Below are positions 5,165-5,346 of a stretch of 5,346 nucleotides of DNA, piece by piece. Numbering within the stretch: the first letter of the stretch is position 1; each line of letters begins with the position of its first letter. Source of the DNA: Hyphomicrobiales bacterium (lineage in GTDB: Bacteria > Pseudomonadota > Alphaproteobacteria > Rhizobiales > Devosiaceae); NCBI GenBank assembly GCA_027082895.1, contig JALWTJ010000275.1, forward strand, positions 1-5,346, given 5' to 3'. The notes beneath the pieces were generated by a model. The model saw only the letters and a program-made list of their open reading frames with translations. It was not told the origin of the DNA and made no database searches. A program made the translations under genes and the position numbers.

Positions 5165-5346
5165 TCAGATCAGGCGGCCCCTTTGTGTCAGCTGGGCAGA
5201 ATTGGTGCGTCCGTACCCCGCTTCCACTCCCCAGATCATGCCGACCAGAAGGAAGAAATGCCGCCAGTGATCCGTGTCGATGATGGCCGATTCCACCGCC
5301 AGCGGAATGAAGGTTGCAACCAATGGAATCATCAACAGCCGGTTGG
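5165..5346 (-). CDS. C-terminal end of a probable O-antigen ligase/polymerase membrane protein (cut by window edge)
   Basis: The minus-strand frame entering from the right edge is open for 59 codons and stops at TGA (5167-5165). The fragment has a hydrophobic stretch (residues 2-17, RLLMIPLVATFIPLAV) followed by ESAIIDTDHWRHFFLLVGMIWG (18-39), which would form the start of the last membrane helix. The DTDHWRHF block is what I associate with the C-terminal end of O-antigen ligase/Wzy-type inner-membrane proteins, which handle lipopolysaccharide or related glycan chains. A short basic tail (QLTQRGRLI) ends in the cytoplasm or periplasm. Only a small part of the gene is present, so family assignment rests on one motif and the hydrophobicity pattern. 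It is followed on the same strand by yghU with 170 bases between. Confidence 0.65.
   Translation of the reverse strand, partial: NRLLMIPLVATFIPLAVESAIIDTDHWRHFFLLVGMIWGVEAGYGRTNSAQLTQRGRLI

Noticed and set aside
4854..5270. Plus-strand open frame opposite the start of yghU and the O-antigen-type fragment
   Set aside because: It crosses an intergenic region and two minus-strand genes without any recognisable feature.

Overview
The window reads as a chromosomal segment of a fairly GC-rich alphaproteobacterium. The evidence is the gene order plsX-fabH-ihfA-merR, alphaproteobacterial-type FabH, IHF-alpha and MerR sequences, frequent GTG/TTG starts, and a tRNA-Pro(GGG) with an encoded CCA. A Rhodospirillales-like organism would fit, but the genus cannot be named from the sequence alone. 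No phage, transposase or CRISPR signature is visible.

Positions 1-2466 hold a compact plus-strand operon. It contains the 3' part of plsX (phosphate acyltransferase), fabH (3-oxoacyl-ACP synthase III, overlapping plsX by GTGA), ihfA (integration host factor alpha) and a MerR-family regulator that starts at a TTG 24 bases after ihfA. It joins fatty acid and phospholipid precursor synthesis to a nucleoid protein and a regulator of unknown target.

Positions 2467-3916 are the accessory part. A weak hairpin follows merR. At 2630-2642 there is a Shine-Dalgarno sequence matching 13 bases of the usual 16S rRNA 3' tail, followed by a 24-codon reading frame (2644-2718) and a strong intrinsic terminator (2782-2809). 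Next come two convergent genes for small exported proteins. One is a 93-residue cysteine-rich lipoprotein (2939-3220, plus). The other is a signal-peptide protein with a PD-(D/E)XK nuclease-like core (3253-3744, minus). Neither has an established function that I can name, and their pairing is the most interesting feature here. A 17-base near-identical direct repeat flanks the lipoprotein gene, and an inverted repeat lies upstream of the nuclease-like gene.

Positions 3917-3993 encode tRNA-Pro(GGG), with a plausible sigma-70 promoter just upstream. On the minus strand follow yghU (4116-4994), a Nu-class glutathione S-transferase/disulfide reductase homologue, and at the right edge the last 59 codons of a probable O-antigen ligase/polymerase membrane protein (5165-5346), cut off by the window.
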